20,014 bases of DNA from Symbiodinium natans (taxonomy: Eukaryota; Sar; Dinophyceae; Suessiales; Symbiodiniaceae). Every line of letters starts with the position of its first letter. Position 1 is the stretch's first letter. The notes under the pieces are model-generated. The model saw only the letters and a list, made by a program, of their open reading frames with translations. It did not search any database and was not told where the DNA came from. The translations under genes and the position numbers were made by a program. The DNA is taken from NCBI GenBank assembly GCA_905221605.1, contig CAJNDS010001404.1, forward strand, positions 1 to 20,014, given 5' to 3'. Shown one piece after another: positions 1 through 9,198 of this stretch.

Positions 1-267
1 GATTTTAAGGATTTTTAAAATTTTAAATGGGCCTGCCTCTTTCCGGAAAATAATTTAATTTTCTTTCAAAATTTTAAGGATTTTAAGGATTTTAAGAAAT
101 TTAAAAGGCGTTAAATTCCTTAAAATCCTTAAAATATTGAAAGGTCCTGGCTTTCAAAATTTTAAGGGTTTTCAGGATTTTAAGGATTTCAAAATTTTAA
201 ATGGGCCTGACTTTTCCGGAAAATAAATTTATTTTCCAATAGTTTTACTGAGTTTATTTTTTTATTT
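1..267. repeat. AT-rich tandemly repetitive DNA
   Basis: Short words such as TTTTAAGGATTTT and AAATGGGCCTGAC followed by a TTCCGGAAAATA-like block recur several times with imperfect spacing. No open frame in it has coding character. The AAATGGGCCTGAC word also marks the start of both copies of the 734-bp duplication that follows, so this stretch is probably degenerate flank of the same family. Confidence 0.7.
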
Positions 268-1735
268 AAATGGGCCTGACCCTTTCTGGAAAATACTTGA
301 ATATTAGTTTAAAATTTGATAGATTTTAAGGAAACTAGGGGCATTTCAATATTTGGAAAGGCCATGAAGTTCCATGGGTACGTTATATTTTTGGATTTTT
401 GTTTGTAATTTTTAGCAAATAAACCATTTAAGTTTTTTTTTTTGCAATTTTCCTGAAATTCTGAAAGCCTAGGCCTTACAAGAAAAATAAAAAAAAACAG
501 CAACACAAATACTCATTTAAAATATTTAAATGCGCTTCTTAGTCCTTTTAAAAAAGAACATTTTGTTTTGTTAATTCATAAGGCTTGTAAAAAAAGCCGG
601 GGGTCCGGGGACGAGCGTTAACAAAAGCATTCCCTTGAATATTTCTCCCGCGAAACTTTTCTCCCGCGAATTTTGGCGGGAGAAATTCCCGCGAGCTCTC
701 CCTTGAGTTTTTCTGGTTTTCCCGTGGTTTCCCTTTGATGTTTTTTTTGGTTTCCCTTCAGTTTCCCGTGAGAGTCAAATCTTCCTTTTACTGTTCCCTT
801 GGACTTCCCTTTGAACTTCCCTTGGTTTTCCCTCGGATCCCCTTCGAAATTAAAACGCATCCCGCGAGAAATCTCGCAAGACTTCAAAAATAAGGGCTTC
901 CTTTTCCCACGGGATTTCCCGCGAAGCAGGCCGTAGGCCCCGAGCTGTGGCTGTAGTCTGCAGGCCCCCGAGCTCTCTGACTGTAGAGTGTCCAGGCCCC
1001 CAAATGGGCCTGACCCTTTCCGGAAAATACTTGAATATTAGTTTAAATTTTGATAGATGTTAAGGAAACTAGGGGCATTTCAATATTTTGAAAGGCCATG
1101 AAGTTCCATGGGTACCTTATATTTTTGGATTTTTGTTTGTAATTTTTAGCAAATAAACCATTTAAGTTTTTTTTGCAATTTTCCTGAAATTCTGAAAGCC
1201 TAGGCCTTACAAGAAAAATAAAAAAACAGCAACACAAATACTCATTTAAAATATTTAAATGCGCTTCTTAGTCCTTTTAAAAAAGAACATTTTGTTCTGT
1301 TAATTCATAAGGCTTGTAAAAAAAGCCGGGGGTCCGGGGACGAGCGTTAACAAAAGCATTCCCCTTGAATATTTCTCCCGCGAAACTTATCTCCCGCGAA
1401 TTTTGGCGGGAGAAATTCCCGCGAGCTCTCCCTTGAGTTTTCCTGGTTTTCCCGTGGTTTCCCTTTGATTTTTTTTTGGTTTCCCTTCAGTTTCCCGTGA
1501 GAGTCAAAGCTTCCTTTTACTGTTCCCTTGGACTTCCCTTTGAACTTCCCTTGGTTTTCCTCGGATCCCCTTCGAAATTAAAACGCATCCCGCGAGAAAT
1601 CTCGCAAGACTTCAAAAATAAGGGCTTCCTTTTCCCACGGGATTTCCCGCGAAGCAGGCCGTAGGCCCCGAGCTGTGGCTGTAGTCTGCAGGCCCCCGAG
1701 CTCTCTGACTGTAGTCTCCAGGCCCCCGGGCTCTC
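268..1735. repeat. 734-bp tandem duplication
   Basis: Two head-to-tail copies, 268-1001 and 1002-about 1735, match almost base for base, with a few substitutions and homopolymer length changes. Each starts with AAATGGGCCTGACCCTTTC and ends in GC-rich CAGGCCCCC words. Each copy is AT-rich in its first half and turns pyrimidine-rich with many TCCCTT words in its second half. Each carries an inverted repeat, ATTTCTCCCGC (641-651) pairing with GCGGGAGAAAT (676-686), with the same pair in copy 2. Short minus-strand frames in both copies are parallel artefacts of the duplication and do not look like genes. Confidence 0.9.
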
Positions 1736-1988
1736 TCGTTGTCACCAGGGTCCGGGCTGTCTGGCTGTAGTCTGCAGGCCCCCGAGCTCTCTGACTGTAG
1801 AGTCTCCAGGCCTTTGGGCTCGCTGTAGTCACCAGGGTCCCGGGCAGTCTCAGGCCCCCGAGCTCTCTGACTGTAGTCTCCAGGCCCCCGGTCTGTCTCG
1901 CTGTAGTCACCAGGCCCCCGGGCTGTCTGGCTGTAGTCTGCAGGCCCCCGAGCTCTCTGACTGTAGTCTCCAGCCCCCCGGGCTCTCG
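1669..1988. repeat. 30-bp GC-rich minisatellite
   Basis: About ten imperfect 30-bp monomers with the core CTGTAGTCTCCAGGCCCCCG followed by about ten more bases rich in CTCT. Odd and even monomers differ slightly (GAGCTCTCTGA against GGGCTGTCTGG), hinting at a 60-bp higher-order unit. The array is an expansion of the end of the 734-bp repeat: copy 1 of that repeat ends in only two such monomers. Confidence 0.85.
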
Positions 1989-2101
1989 TGCTTGCTTGGG
2001 TTTATATTGTTTTTTACTTAATTAGATTGACTTAAGTAATTGAAATAATTTAAAGAATTTAAGTATCGAAATTTATTTAAATAATTAAATAACTTAAATA
2101 T
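1989..2101. repeat. AT-rich ATTTAAATAATT DNA
   Basis: Low-complexity TTAAATAATT words without coding potential, leading into the palindromic modules. The same word family reappears at 7075-7180. Confidence 0.6.
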
Positions 2102-2394
2102 GACGGGCAGGTTTCGGATTTAACTTACTTAATGTTATTTAACTTCGGCCGGGAATTAAATAATGTGAATAATTTGTAAATAATATCAACAATTTACATA
2201 ATGTAAATAATTGAAATAGTTTAAATAATTTAAATAATTTAAATCCGAAAAGGGGGGGACCACCCCCCCCCTGCCCCCTAAGACTTAAATAATTCAAATA
2301 ACTTAAATCCGAAACCTCCCCGTCTTATTTACACTTTTTGAATTATTTAATTCTGGGGAGGGGGGGGGTGGTCCCCCCCCCGCCCGCCGGATTT
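2102..2394. repeat. Nested palindromic module, copy 1
   Basis: Outer arms are GACGGGCAGGTTTCGGATTT (2102-2121) and AAATCCGAAACCTCCCCGTC (2305-2324), complementary at 19 of 20 positions. A second inverted pair is a G-run, GACCACC and C-run block at 2252-2271, with its reverse complement (G-run, GGTGGTC, C-run) at about 2358-2380. The spacers are AT-rich ATTTAAATAATT words. No protein-coding frame is visible. It resembles a foldback or MITE-like unit, but no target-site duplication was established. Confidence 0.75.
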
Positions 2395-2468
2395 AAATCA
2401 TTTTTCATTATTTAAACTATCTAAATTCTTTAAATCGCCTGGGAATCAAATAATTTCAATTTGAATAT

Positions 2469-2758
2469 GACGGGCAGGTTTCGGATTTAAAATATTTAAA
2501 TTATCTAATTCGGCCGGGATTTAAATAATTTAAATAATTTAAACAATTATTTAAGGCTTCGAACGGATTTAAATTATTTACATAATTTCAATAATTTCAA
2601 TAATTTAAATCCGAAAAGGGGGGGGGGGCCACCCGCCCTGCCCCCTAAGGATTAAACAATTTAAATAATTTAAATCCGAAACCTCCCCGTCTTATTTAAA
2701 TTATTTAATTATGTAATTCTGGGGAGGGGGGGTGGTCCCCCCCCCTTTCGGATTTAAA
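2469..2758. repeat. Nested palindromic module, copy 2
   Basis: Second copy, offset by exactly 367 bp at both outer arms (2469-2488 and 2672-2691). The inner G-run/C-run inverted pair lies at about 2617-2633 and 2720-2745. Run lengths differ from copy 1. The right inner block is followed by TTTCGGATTT, so the outer-arm word also appears outside the palindrome. Confidence 0.75.
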
Positions 2759-3204
2759 TTTTTAAAATTATTAGATTGTTTAAAATATTTGAATTATTTA
2801 AATTATGGCACGGCTCTACTGACACATATTCCGCGGAAAGATTGTCATGTTTTTGGTGAAATTTACGAACACTTACCCCCCGATAAGCAAGATCTTGGAA
2901 CCACTCCGCGTACTCAGCCTTTAAGAGTTTAAGGGGGTTTCAAATTCAGGGATACTTATATTTGCTCCTGTAAACTTACGAACACTTACCCCCCGATAAG
3001 CAAGACTTGGAACCTGCAGACAACAACAAACAGGTCTGTCGCAAAACCGCGACCATTGATACACACCCCCTGTAACGGGGTATGTCGCGTATGTGGGCCG
3101 CGGCCCGGTTACAAGCAATTAATATTGGCACGCGGCCATTTGTTTGCAAGAAACAGGGGTCTGCATACCGCAGCAAAACATAAACACATGATGACGATGC
3201 GAAC
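2759..3204. other. Non-coding stretch with 31-bp direct repeat
   Basis: ACGAACACTTACCCCCCGAT and the following AAGCAAGA occur twice, starting near 2865 and 2979, 114 bases apart. A perfect 12-bp palindrome GGGCCGCGGCCC lies at 3095-3106. No coding frame is convincing. The rest is unique sequence of unknown role. Confidence 0.5.
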
Positions 3205-3210
3205 AACTGA

Positions 3211-3290
3211 CTAGATGATGAAGATGATGAGGATGAACAAGATCAAGGAGCTGATGAAGATGATGAAGATGATGAAGATGATGATGCTGC
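3211..3290. repeat. GAT/GAA trinucleotide repeat
   Basis: Imperfect GATGAAGAT repeats. In one + frame, opening after the stop at about 3209-3211, it reads as a highly acidic Asp/Glu stretch and then stops at about 3316. In another frame it reads Met/Lys-rich. It could be a relic of an acidic-tail exon, but a simple trinucleotide repeat explains it. Confidence 0.55.
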
Positions 3291-3910
3291 TGGGAAAGCT
3301 TTATGCAATTGATGCAGTGAAGTTATGCCAGTACAATGAAAGGACTCATGCAGATGAAGAGTGTGATGACAATGATGATAGAGCTTTGCGCTTTATTTTG
3401 TCACCCCGTCTCCTTGCTTCCTGTCTCTTCTCTTCTTTCTAGTACCCTTCCAGAAAAATGGCATCCTTGTTCTCTCGCCTCTCTCACTTCCCTTTCCCTT
3501 CTCTCTTTCTGTTACTTTTTGACTGATGAACAACAAGAAAGAAACTTGCAGGATAAAACAGTGGCAGGGTAAGCAGACGTTGCGCGTGGACCTTGCCGTA
3601 CTTCATCATATCCCTCTTCTCGGCCCATCTCTTCTGCTCCTTTCCTTACTCTTCTCCTTTTCATAATTATTCCTCTTTAGTTGTTCTTATCTGGAAAAGA
3701 AAGAGGGAAGGGAGAGATAAGGGAGGGAGGATAGATAAAGAAGAGTGCCATCTTCTCTGCGCCTTGTTTTGTCTCTCCCTCTTCTCTATTCATCTCTCTT
3801 CTATTCTTTTCTTTGCTGTTCTATTGAAATTGGATTCCCTGTATCTCTCCTCTGTCCTTCTCTCTCGCTCCTCTTCTCCTGTTCCCCTCTAAACGATTGC
3901 TCTTTACAGA

Positions 3911-4148
3911 TAGGTGCCCTCCCTCCTCTTCAGGAAATCTCTTTTCGCTTATTTTGCTTTTTGAAGCGAATAAAACAACGGATAAGAGAGGAAAGGGAAT
4001 GACTAAGTAAAGACAGGAGCTCTTCAATAGGTGCCCTCCCTCCTCTTCAGGAAATCTCTTTTCCCGTATTTTGCTTTTTGAAGCGAAGAAAACAACAGAT
4101 AAGAAGAGAGGAAAGGGAATGACTAAGTAAAGAGAGGAGCTCTTCAAT
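3911..4148 (+). repeat. 117-bp tandem unit (two copies)
   Basis: Two copies starting at TAGGTGCCCTCCCTCCTCTT (3911 and 4028), each ending near GAGCTCTTCAAT. The first copy carries a small inverted pair, TTCGCTT and AAGCGAA. The same doublet lies in copy B at 7770 and 7887. Diverged inverted copies lie at about 5855-5995 and 6655-6712. Confidence 0.85.
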
Positions 4149-4272
4149 TTCCCTCCCTATATCTGATGTTACTTTTCCTTCTTGGGCGGTGCCCTTCTTT
4201 CTCCCTTGAAGATGCAGAAAACGATCAGGAAGGACACCCGTTCCATCGCCCATATATAGACAGAGATAAATC

Positions 4273-4653
4273 ATGAGCATCAGCTGGGTTTGCTGCCGAT
4301 CCAAAATGGGCGTCCCTTTTAATCGCTTTCTGTGTCTTGAAACGAGCAAAAGGGGCACCCTTACTAAGTGTTTTCTTGTGGTGTCCCTTTTCTTCGCTTG
4401 AAGATGCAGAAAACGATCCAAAAAGGACACCCGTTCCATCGCCCATATATGGGGAGAGAGATAAATCATGAGCATCAGCTGGGTTTGCTGCCAATCCAAA
4501 ATGGGCGCCCCTTTTAATCGCTTGCTGTGTCTTCAAACGAGCAAAAGGGACACCCTAAGTGTTTTCTTGTGGTGTCCCTTTTCTTCGCTTGAAGATGCAG
4601 AAAACGATCTAAAAGGACACCTGTTCCATCGCCCATATAGAGGGAGAGAGAGG

Positions 4654-4721
<68 letters not shown>

Positions 4722-4890
4722 ATGAGCATCAGCTGGGTTGGCTGCCAATCCAAAACGGGCGTCCCTTTTAATCGCTTTCTGTGTCTTCAAACGAGCAAAA
4801 GGGACACCCTAAGTGCTTTCTTGTGGGGTGTCCCTTTTCCTCGCTTGAAGATGCAGAAAACGATCAAAAAGGACACCCATTCCATCGCCC

Positions 4891-4931
<41 letters not shown>

Positions 4932-5101
4932 CATGAGCATCAGCTGGGTTGGCTGCCAATCCAAAATGGACGTCCCTTTTAATCGCTTTCTGTGTCTTCA
5001 AACGAGCAAAAGGGACACCCTAAGTGCTTTCTTGTGGGGTGTCCCTTTTCCTCGCTTGAAGATGCAGAAAACGATCAAAAAGGACACCCATTCCATCGCC
5101 C

Positions 5102-5145
<44 letters not shown>

Positions 5146-5545
5146 TGAGCATCAGCTGGGTTGGCTGCCAATCCAAAATGGACGTCCCTTTTAATCGCTT
5201 TCTGTGTCTTCAAACGAGCAAAAGGGACACCCTAAGTGCTTTCTTGTGGGGTGTCCCTTTTCCTCGCTTGAAGATGCAGAAAACGATCAAAAAGGACACC
5301 CATTCCATCGCCCATATATATAGAGAGAGAGAGAGAGAAATCATGAGCATCAGCTGGGTTGGCTGCCAATCCAAAATGGACGTCCCTTTTAATCGCTTTC
5401 TGTGTCTTCAAACGAACAAAAGAAAACACTTAGGTTCCTCACTTGAAGATGCAGGAAACGGCCCAACAAGGACACCCGTTCCATCGCCCATATATGGAGA
5501 GAGAGAGAGAGGGAGAAAGGAAAAAATCATGAGCATCAGCTGGGT
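4273..5545 (+). repeat. ~200-bp minisatellite with GA tracts, seven units
   Basis: Unit starts (ATGAGCATCAGCTGGG) are at 4273, 4468, 4722, 4933, 5145, 5343 and 5529, giving spacings of 195, 254, 211, 212, 198 and 186. Most length variation is in a GA microsatellite that closes each unit, longest at about 4639-4719. Most units contain AAAAGGGACACC followed about 20 bases later by its reverse complement GGTGTCCCTTTT. Each unit opens a frame beginning MSISWV, but ends in a GA-encoded Arg/Glu stretch and is often broken, so coding is unlikely. Confidence 0.9.
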
Positions 5546-5637
5546 TTGCTTACATGTTCATTGTTATTCCTTTTGTTTTTTCTAACGGAAATGAACAAGA
5601 GAAGAGAAAAATAAGAACCAGAGGAAAGATGAAAACG

Positions 5638-5802
5638 AGCACCATCTTCTCTTTGCCTGATTTTTGCATTTCGCCTGTCCTCATTTCTCTTCTATTCTTT
5701 TCATTGCTCTTCCATTTAGAGTTGCATTCCTGTTGATCTCTCCTCTCTCCTTTCTCTCTCCCTTCTCTTCTCTTGTTCTCCTTTAAATCTCAAAAACACA
5801 CA
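5638..5802. repeat. Pyrimidine-rich module
   Basis: A ~150-bp C/T-rich block from CCATCTTCTCT through TTCTATTCTTTTC to TTCTCCTTTAAAT. Related blocks lie at about 3745-3895, 6451-6600, 7604-7750 and 9032-9182. Purine and pyrimidine are strongly segregated between strands. Confidence 0.6.
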
Positions 5803-6720
5803 AAAGGAAGCTTCTTTTCCTTGTTGAATGAAGAATGAAAAAAGAAGAAAAGAGATAGGGAAAGAAATTGAAGAGCTCCACTGCCTATTGGTTCATTCCA
5901 TTTCCTCTCTTTCTATGTGTTGTTTTCCTTGTCGTTTCAGAAAGCAAGCAAAATAAGGGCAAGGGGGCTTCCTGAAGAGGAGAGAGGGCACCTATCTGCG
6001 AAGAGGTCTTGTCCTTTTTAAGAATAGAGGGAAAAGGGAACAAGGAAGGGAGAGATGATAGACAAAGAAGAGTGCCATCTTCTTTGCGCCTTGTTGTGTT
6101 CCTCCGTCTCCTTGTTTCTTGTCTCCTCTCTTCTGTTCAGTACCCTTCCAGAAAATTAAAATGGCCTCTTTGTTGTCTCTCCTCTCTCACTTCCCTTTCC
6201 CTTCTCTCCTTCTGTTTCCGTTTAACTGACAAAGCACAAGACAGGTATGATAAAGCAGTGGAAGGTAAAGCAGAGGGTGACTCCTTGCGCTTGGACCTTG
6301 CCGTACTTCATCATGTCCCTCTTCTCGGCCTATCTCTTCTGCTCTTTTCCTTACTCTTCTCCTTTTCATAAATTCTTCCTCTTTAGTTGTTCTTATTTCG
6401 AAAAGAAAGAGGGAAGGGAGAGATAAGGGAGGGAGGATAGATAAAGAAGAGTGCCATCTTCTCAGCGCCTCGTTTTGTCTCTCCCTCTTCTCTATTCATC
6501 TCTCTTCTATTCTTTTCTTTGCTATTCCATTGAAATTGGATTCCTGTTATCTCTCCCCTCTCCTTCTCTCTCGCTCCTCTTCTCCTGTTCCCCTCTAAAT
6601 GACAAAAAACACAAGAAAGGAAGAACAAGAGGGGCATGTGTTGCAATAAAGCAGGAAGGGAATTGAAGAGCTCCTCTCGCTACTTTCTCATGCCCTTTCC
6701 TTTCTATCTACCACAATCTA
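5803..6720. repeat. Diverged and inverted satellite modules
   Basis: 5855-5995 is a diverged reverse complement of the 117-bp unit: it reads GAAATTGAAGAGCTCC and later CTTCCTGAAGAGG and GGGCACCTAT. About 6050-6600 is a diverged direct copy of the start of the segmental duplication, including GTACCCTTCCAGAAAA and CTTGCCGTACTTCATCAT. About 6655-6712 is another partial inverted copy of the 117-bp unit. Overlapping open frames are products of repetition and are not called. Confidence 0.7.
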
Positions 6721-6744
6721 CCACACCAAAACACGACTCTCAGC

Positions 6745-7075
6745 TTCCAAATATACTTCATCATGGGGAGAAGGGACATACTTCATCACAGACTTGGCCC
6801 ACAGGGAGAGGGGATATACTTCATCACGCTGCTGGGGGGCTGGATCACAAACATGGCCCACGGGGCGAGGGGACATACTTCAGCCACAAAGAGAGGGAAC
6901 CTACTTCATCACGCTGGTGGGAGGCTGGATCACAAACCTGGCCTACGGGGAGAGGGGACATGCTTCATCACAAATTTGGCCCACGGGGAGAGGGGACATA
7001 CTTCATCACAAATTTGGCCCGCGGGGAGAAGGGACATACTTCATCACAGACTTGGCTCACAGGAGGCGCCAAAAT
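6745..7075. repeat. 38-bp minisatellite
   Basis: Imperfect units with the core CTTCATCACAAATTTGGCCC followed by a GGGGAGAGGGGACATA-like block. CTTCATCAC occurs at 6963, 7001 and 7039, giving an exact 38-bp period at the right end; the left part is more irregular with inserted segments. All three + frames are open across parts of it because the unit lacks stops, which explains ORFs of up to 148 codons. Confidence 0.85.
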
Positions 7076-7239
7076 AATCTAAATAATCTAATTATTCAAA
7101 CCCATTGGTTCCTCTGGAAACCCAACCATTTAAATAATTTAAAGAATTTAATTATTCAAATACCTGGGTTTAAATATTTTAGTTCTGGGCGTCCCATCAA
7201 AAGGGAATAGGGAGAGACAAGGGAGAGATGATATATATA
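7076..7239. other. AT-rich spacer
   Basis: AATAATCTAATTATTCAAA-like words related to the AT-rich DNA near 1990-2800, followed by a short unique link into copy B of the segmental duplication. No gene seen. Confidence 0.5.
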
Positions 7240-8696
7240 GAGCTTTGCGCTTTATTTTGTCACTCCGTCTCCTTGCTTCCTGTCTCTTCTCTTCTTTCCA
7301 GCACCCTTCCAGAAAAATGGCATCCTTGTTCTCTCTCCTCTCTCACTTCCCTTTCCCTTCTCTCTTTCTGTTACTTTTTAACTGATGAACAACAAGAAAG
7401 GAACTTGCAGGATAAAACAGTGGCAGGGTAAGCAGAGGTTGCGCGTGGACCTTGCCGTACTTCATCATATCCCTCTTCTCGGCCTATCTCTTCTGCTCCT
7501 TTCCTTACTCTTCTCCTTTTCATAATTATTCCTCTTTAGTTGTTCTTATCTGGAAAAGAAAGAGGGAAGGGAGAGATAAGGGAGGGAGGATAGATAAAGA
7601 AGAGCGCCATCTTCTCTGCGCCTTGTTTTGTCTCTCCCTCTTCTCTATTCATCTCTCTTCTATTCTTTTCTTTGCTGTTCTATTGAAATTGGATTCCCTG
7701 TATCTCTCCTCTGTCCTTCTCTCTCGCTCCTCTTCTCCTGTTCCCCTCTAAACGATTGCTCTTTACAGATAGGTGCCCTCCCTCCTCTTCAGGAAATCTC
7801 TTTTCGCTTATTTTGCTTTTTGAAGCGAATAAAACAACGGATAAGAGAGGAAAGGGAATGACTAAGTAAAGACAGGAGCTCTTCAATAGGTGCCCTCCCT
7901 CCTCTTCAGGAAATCTCTTTTCCCGTATTTTGCTTTTTGAAGCGAAGAAAACAACAGATAAGAAGAGAGGAAAGGGAATGACTAAGTAAAGAGAGGAGCT
8001 CTTCAATTTCCCTCCCTATATCTGATGTTACGTTTCCTTCTTGGGCGGTGCCCTTCTTTCTCCCTTGAAGATGCAGAAAACGATCAGGAAGGACACCCGT
8101 TCCATCGCCCATATATAGACAGAGATAAATCATGAGCATCAGCTGGGTTTGCTGCCGATCCAAAATGGGCGTCCCTTTTAATCGCTTTCTGTGTCTTGAA
8201 ACGAGCAAAAGGGGCACCCTTACTAAGTGTTTTCTTGTGGTGTCACTTTTCTTCGCTTGAAGATGCAGAAAACGATCCAAAAAGGACACCCGTTCCATCG
8301 CCCATGTATGGGGAGAGAGATAAATCATGAGCATCAGCTGGGTTTGCTGCCAATCCAAAATGGGCGCCCCTTTTAATCGCTTGCTGTGTCTTCAAACGAG
8401 CAAAAGGGACACCCTAAGTGTTTTCTTGTGGTGCCCTTTTCTTCGCTTGAAGATGCAGAACACGATCTTAAAGGACACCTGTTCCATCGCCCATATATAG
8501 GGAGAGAGAGAGAGAGAGAGAGAAATCATGAGCATCAGCTGGGTTGGCTGCCAATCCAAAACGGGCGTCCCTTTTAATCGCTTTCTGTGTCTTCAAACGA
8601 GCAAAAGGGACACCCTAAGTGCTTTCTTGTGGGGTGTCCCTTTTCCTCGCTTGAAGATGCAGAAAACGATCAAAAAGGACACCCATTCCATCGCCC

Positions 8697-8729
<33 letters not shown>

Positions 8730-9196
8730 AGAGATCATGAGCATCAGCTGGGTTGGCTGCCAATCCAAAATGGACGTCCCTTTTAATCGCTTTCTGTGTC
8801 TTCAAACGAACAAAAGAAAACACTTAGGTTCCTCACTTGAAGATGCAGGAAACGGCCCAACAAGGACACCCGTTCCATCGCCCATATATGGAGAGAGAGA
8901 GAGAGGGAGAAAGGAAAAAATCATGAGCATCAGCTGGGTTTGCTTACATGTTCATTGTTATTCCTTTTGTTTTTTCTAACGGAAATGAACAAGAGAAGAG
9001 AAAAATAAGAACCAGAGGAAAGATGAAAACGAGCACCATCTTCTCTTTGCCTGATTTTTGCATTTCGCCGGTCCTCATTTCTCTTCCATTCTTTTCATTG
9101 CTCTTCCATTTAGAGTTGCATTCCTGTTGATCTCTCCTCTCTCCTTTCTCTCTCCCTTCTCTTCTCTTGTTCTCCTTTAAATCTCAAAAACACACA
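7240..9196. repeat. Long segmental duplication, copy B
   Basis: Second copy of 3381-5802, about 465 bp shorter. Minisatellite units start at 8132, 8327, 8528, 8737 and 8923. Its third unit looks hybrid: the 5' part has AAAACGGGCG like the third unit of copy A, while the 3' end has CATATATATAGAGAG like the fifth unit of copy A. That is what an unequal exchange deleting two units would leave. The copy ends at CTCAAAAACACACA, directly followed by the NRRL-family tandem repeat. Confidence 0.9.
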
Positions 9197-9198
9197 GT

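Larger units (their letters stand above)
3381..5802. repeat. Long segmental duplication, copy A
   Basis: Starts at GAGCTTTGCGCTTTATTTTG and ends at CTCAAAAACACACA. Aligned with copy B (7240-9196), the offset is a constant 3859 from the start to beyond 4468, with only about ten substitutions noticed in the first 750 bases. It then changes to 3394 near the end, because copy A carries two more minisatellite units. The layout is pyrimidine-rich modules, a tandem 117-bp unit, a seven-unit ~200-bp minisatellite and a final pyrimidine-rich module. Open frames within it recur in both copies and change frame freely, so they are not treated as genes. Confidence 0.9.

Noticed and set aside
1578-1910. 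110-codon minus-strand ORF with repeated peptide words
   Set aside because: A product of the 30-bp minisatellite.
3095-3106. 12-bp palindrome as a possible operator
   Set aside because: A single GC-rich palindrome without a partner, a gene or repetition does not support a regulatory site.
4047-5585. ORFs of up to 150 codons in the ~200-bp minisatellite, including MSISWV starts
   Set aside because: Frame changes between units, GA tracts are read as Arg/Glu or Ser/Leu runs, and the same ORFs recur in the second duplicate without signs of a complete protein.
6636-7210. Overlapping + ORFs of 104-148 codons
   Set aside because: Explained by the 38-bp tandem repeat lacking stops in several frames.
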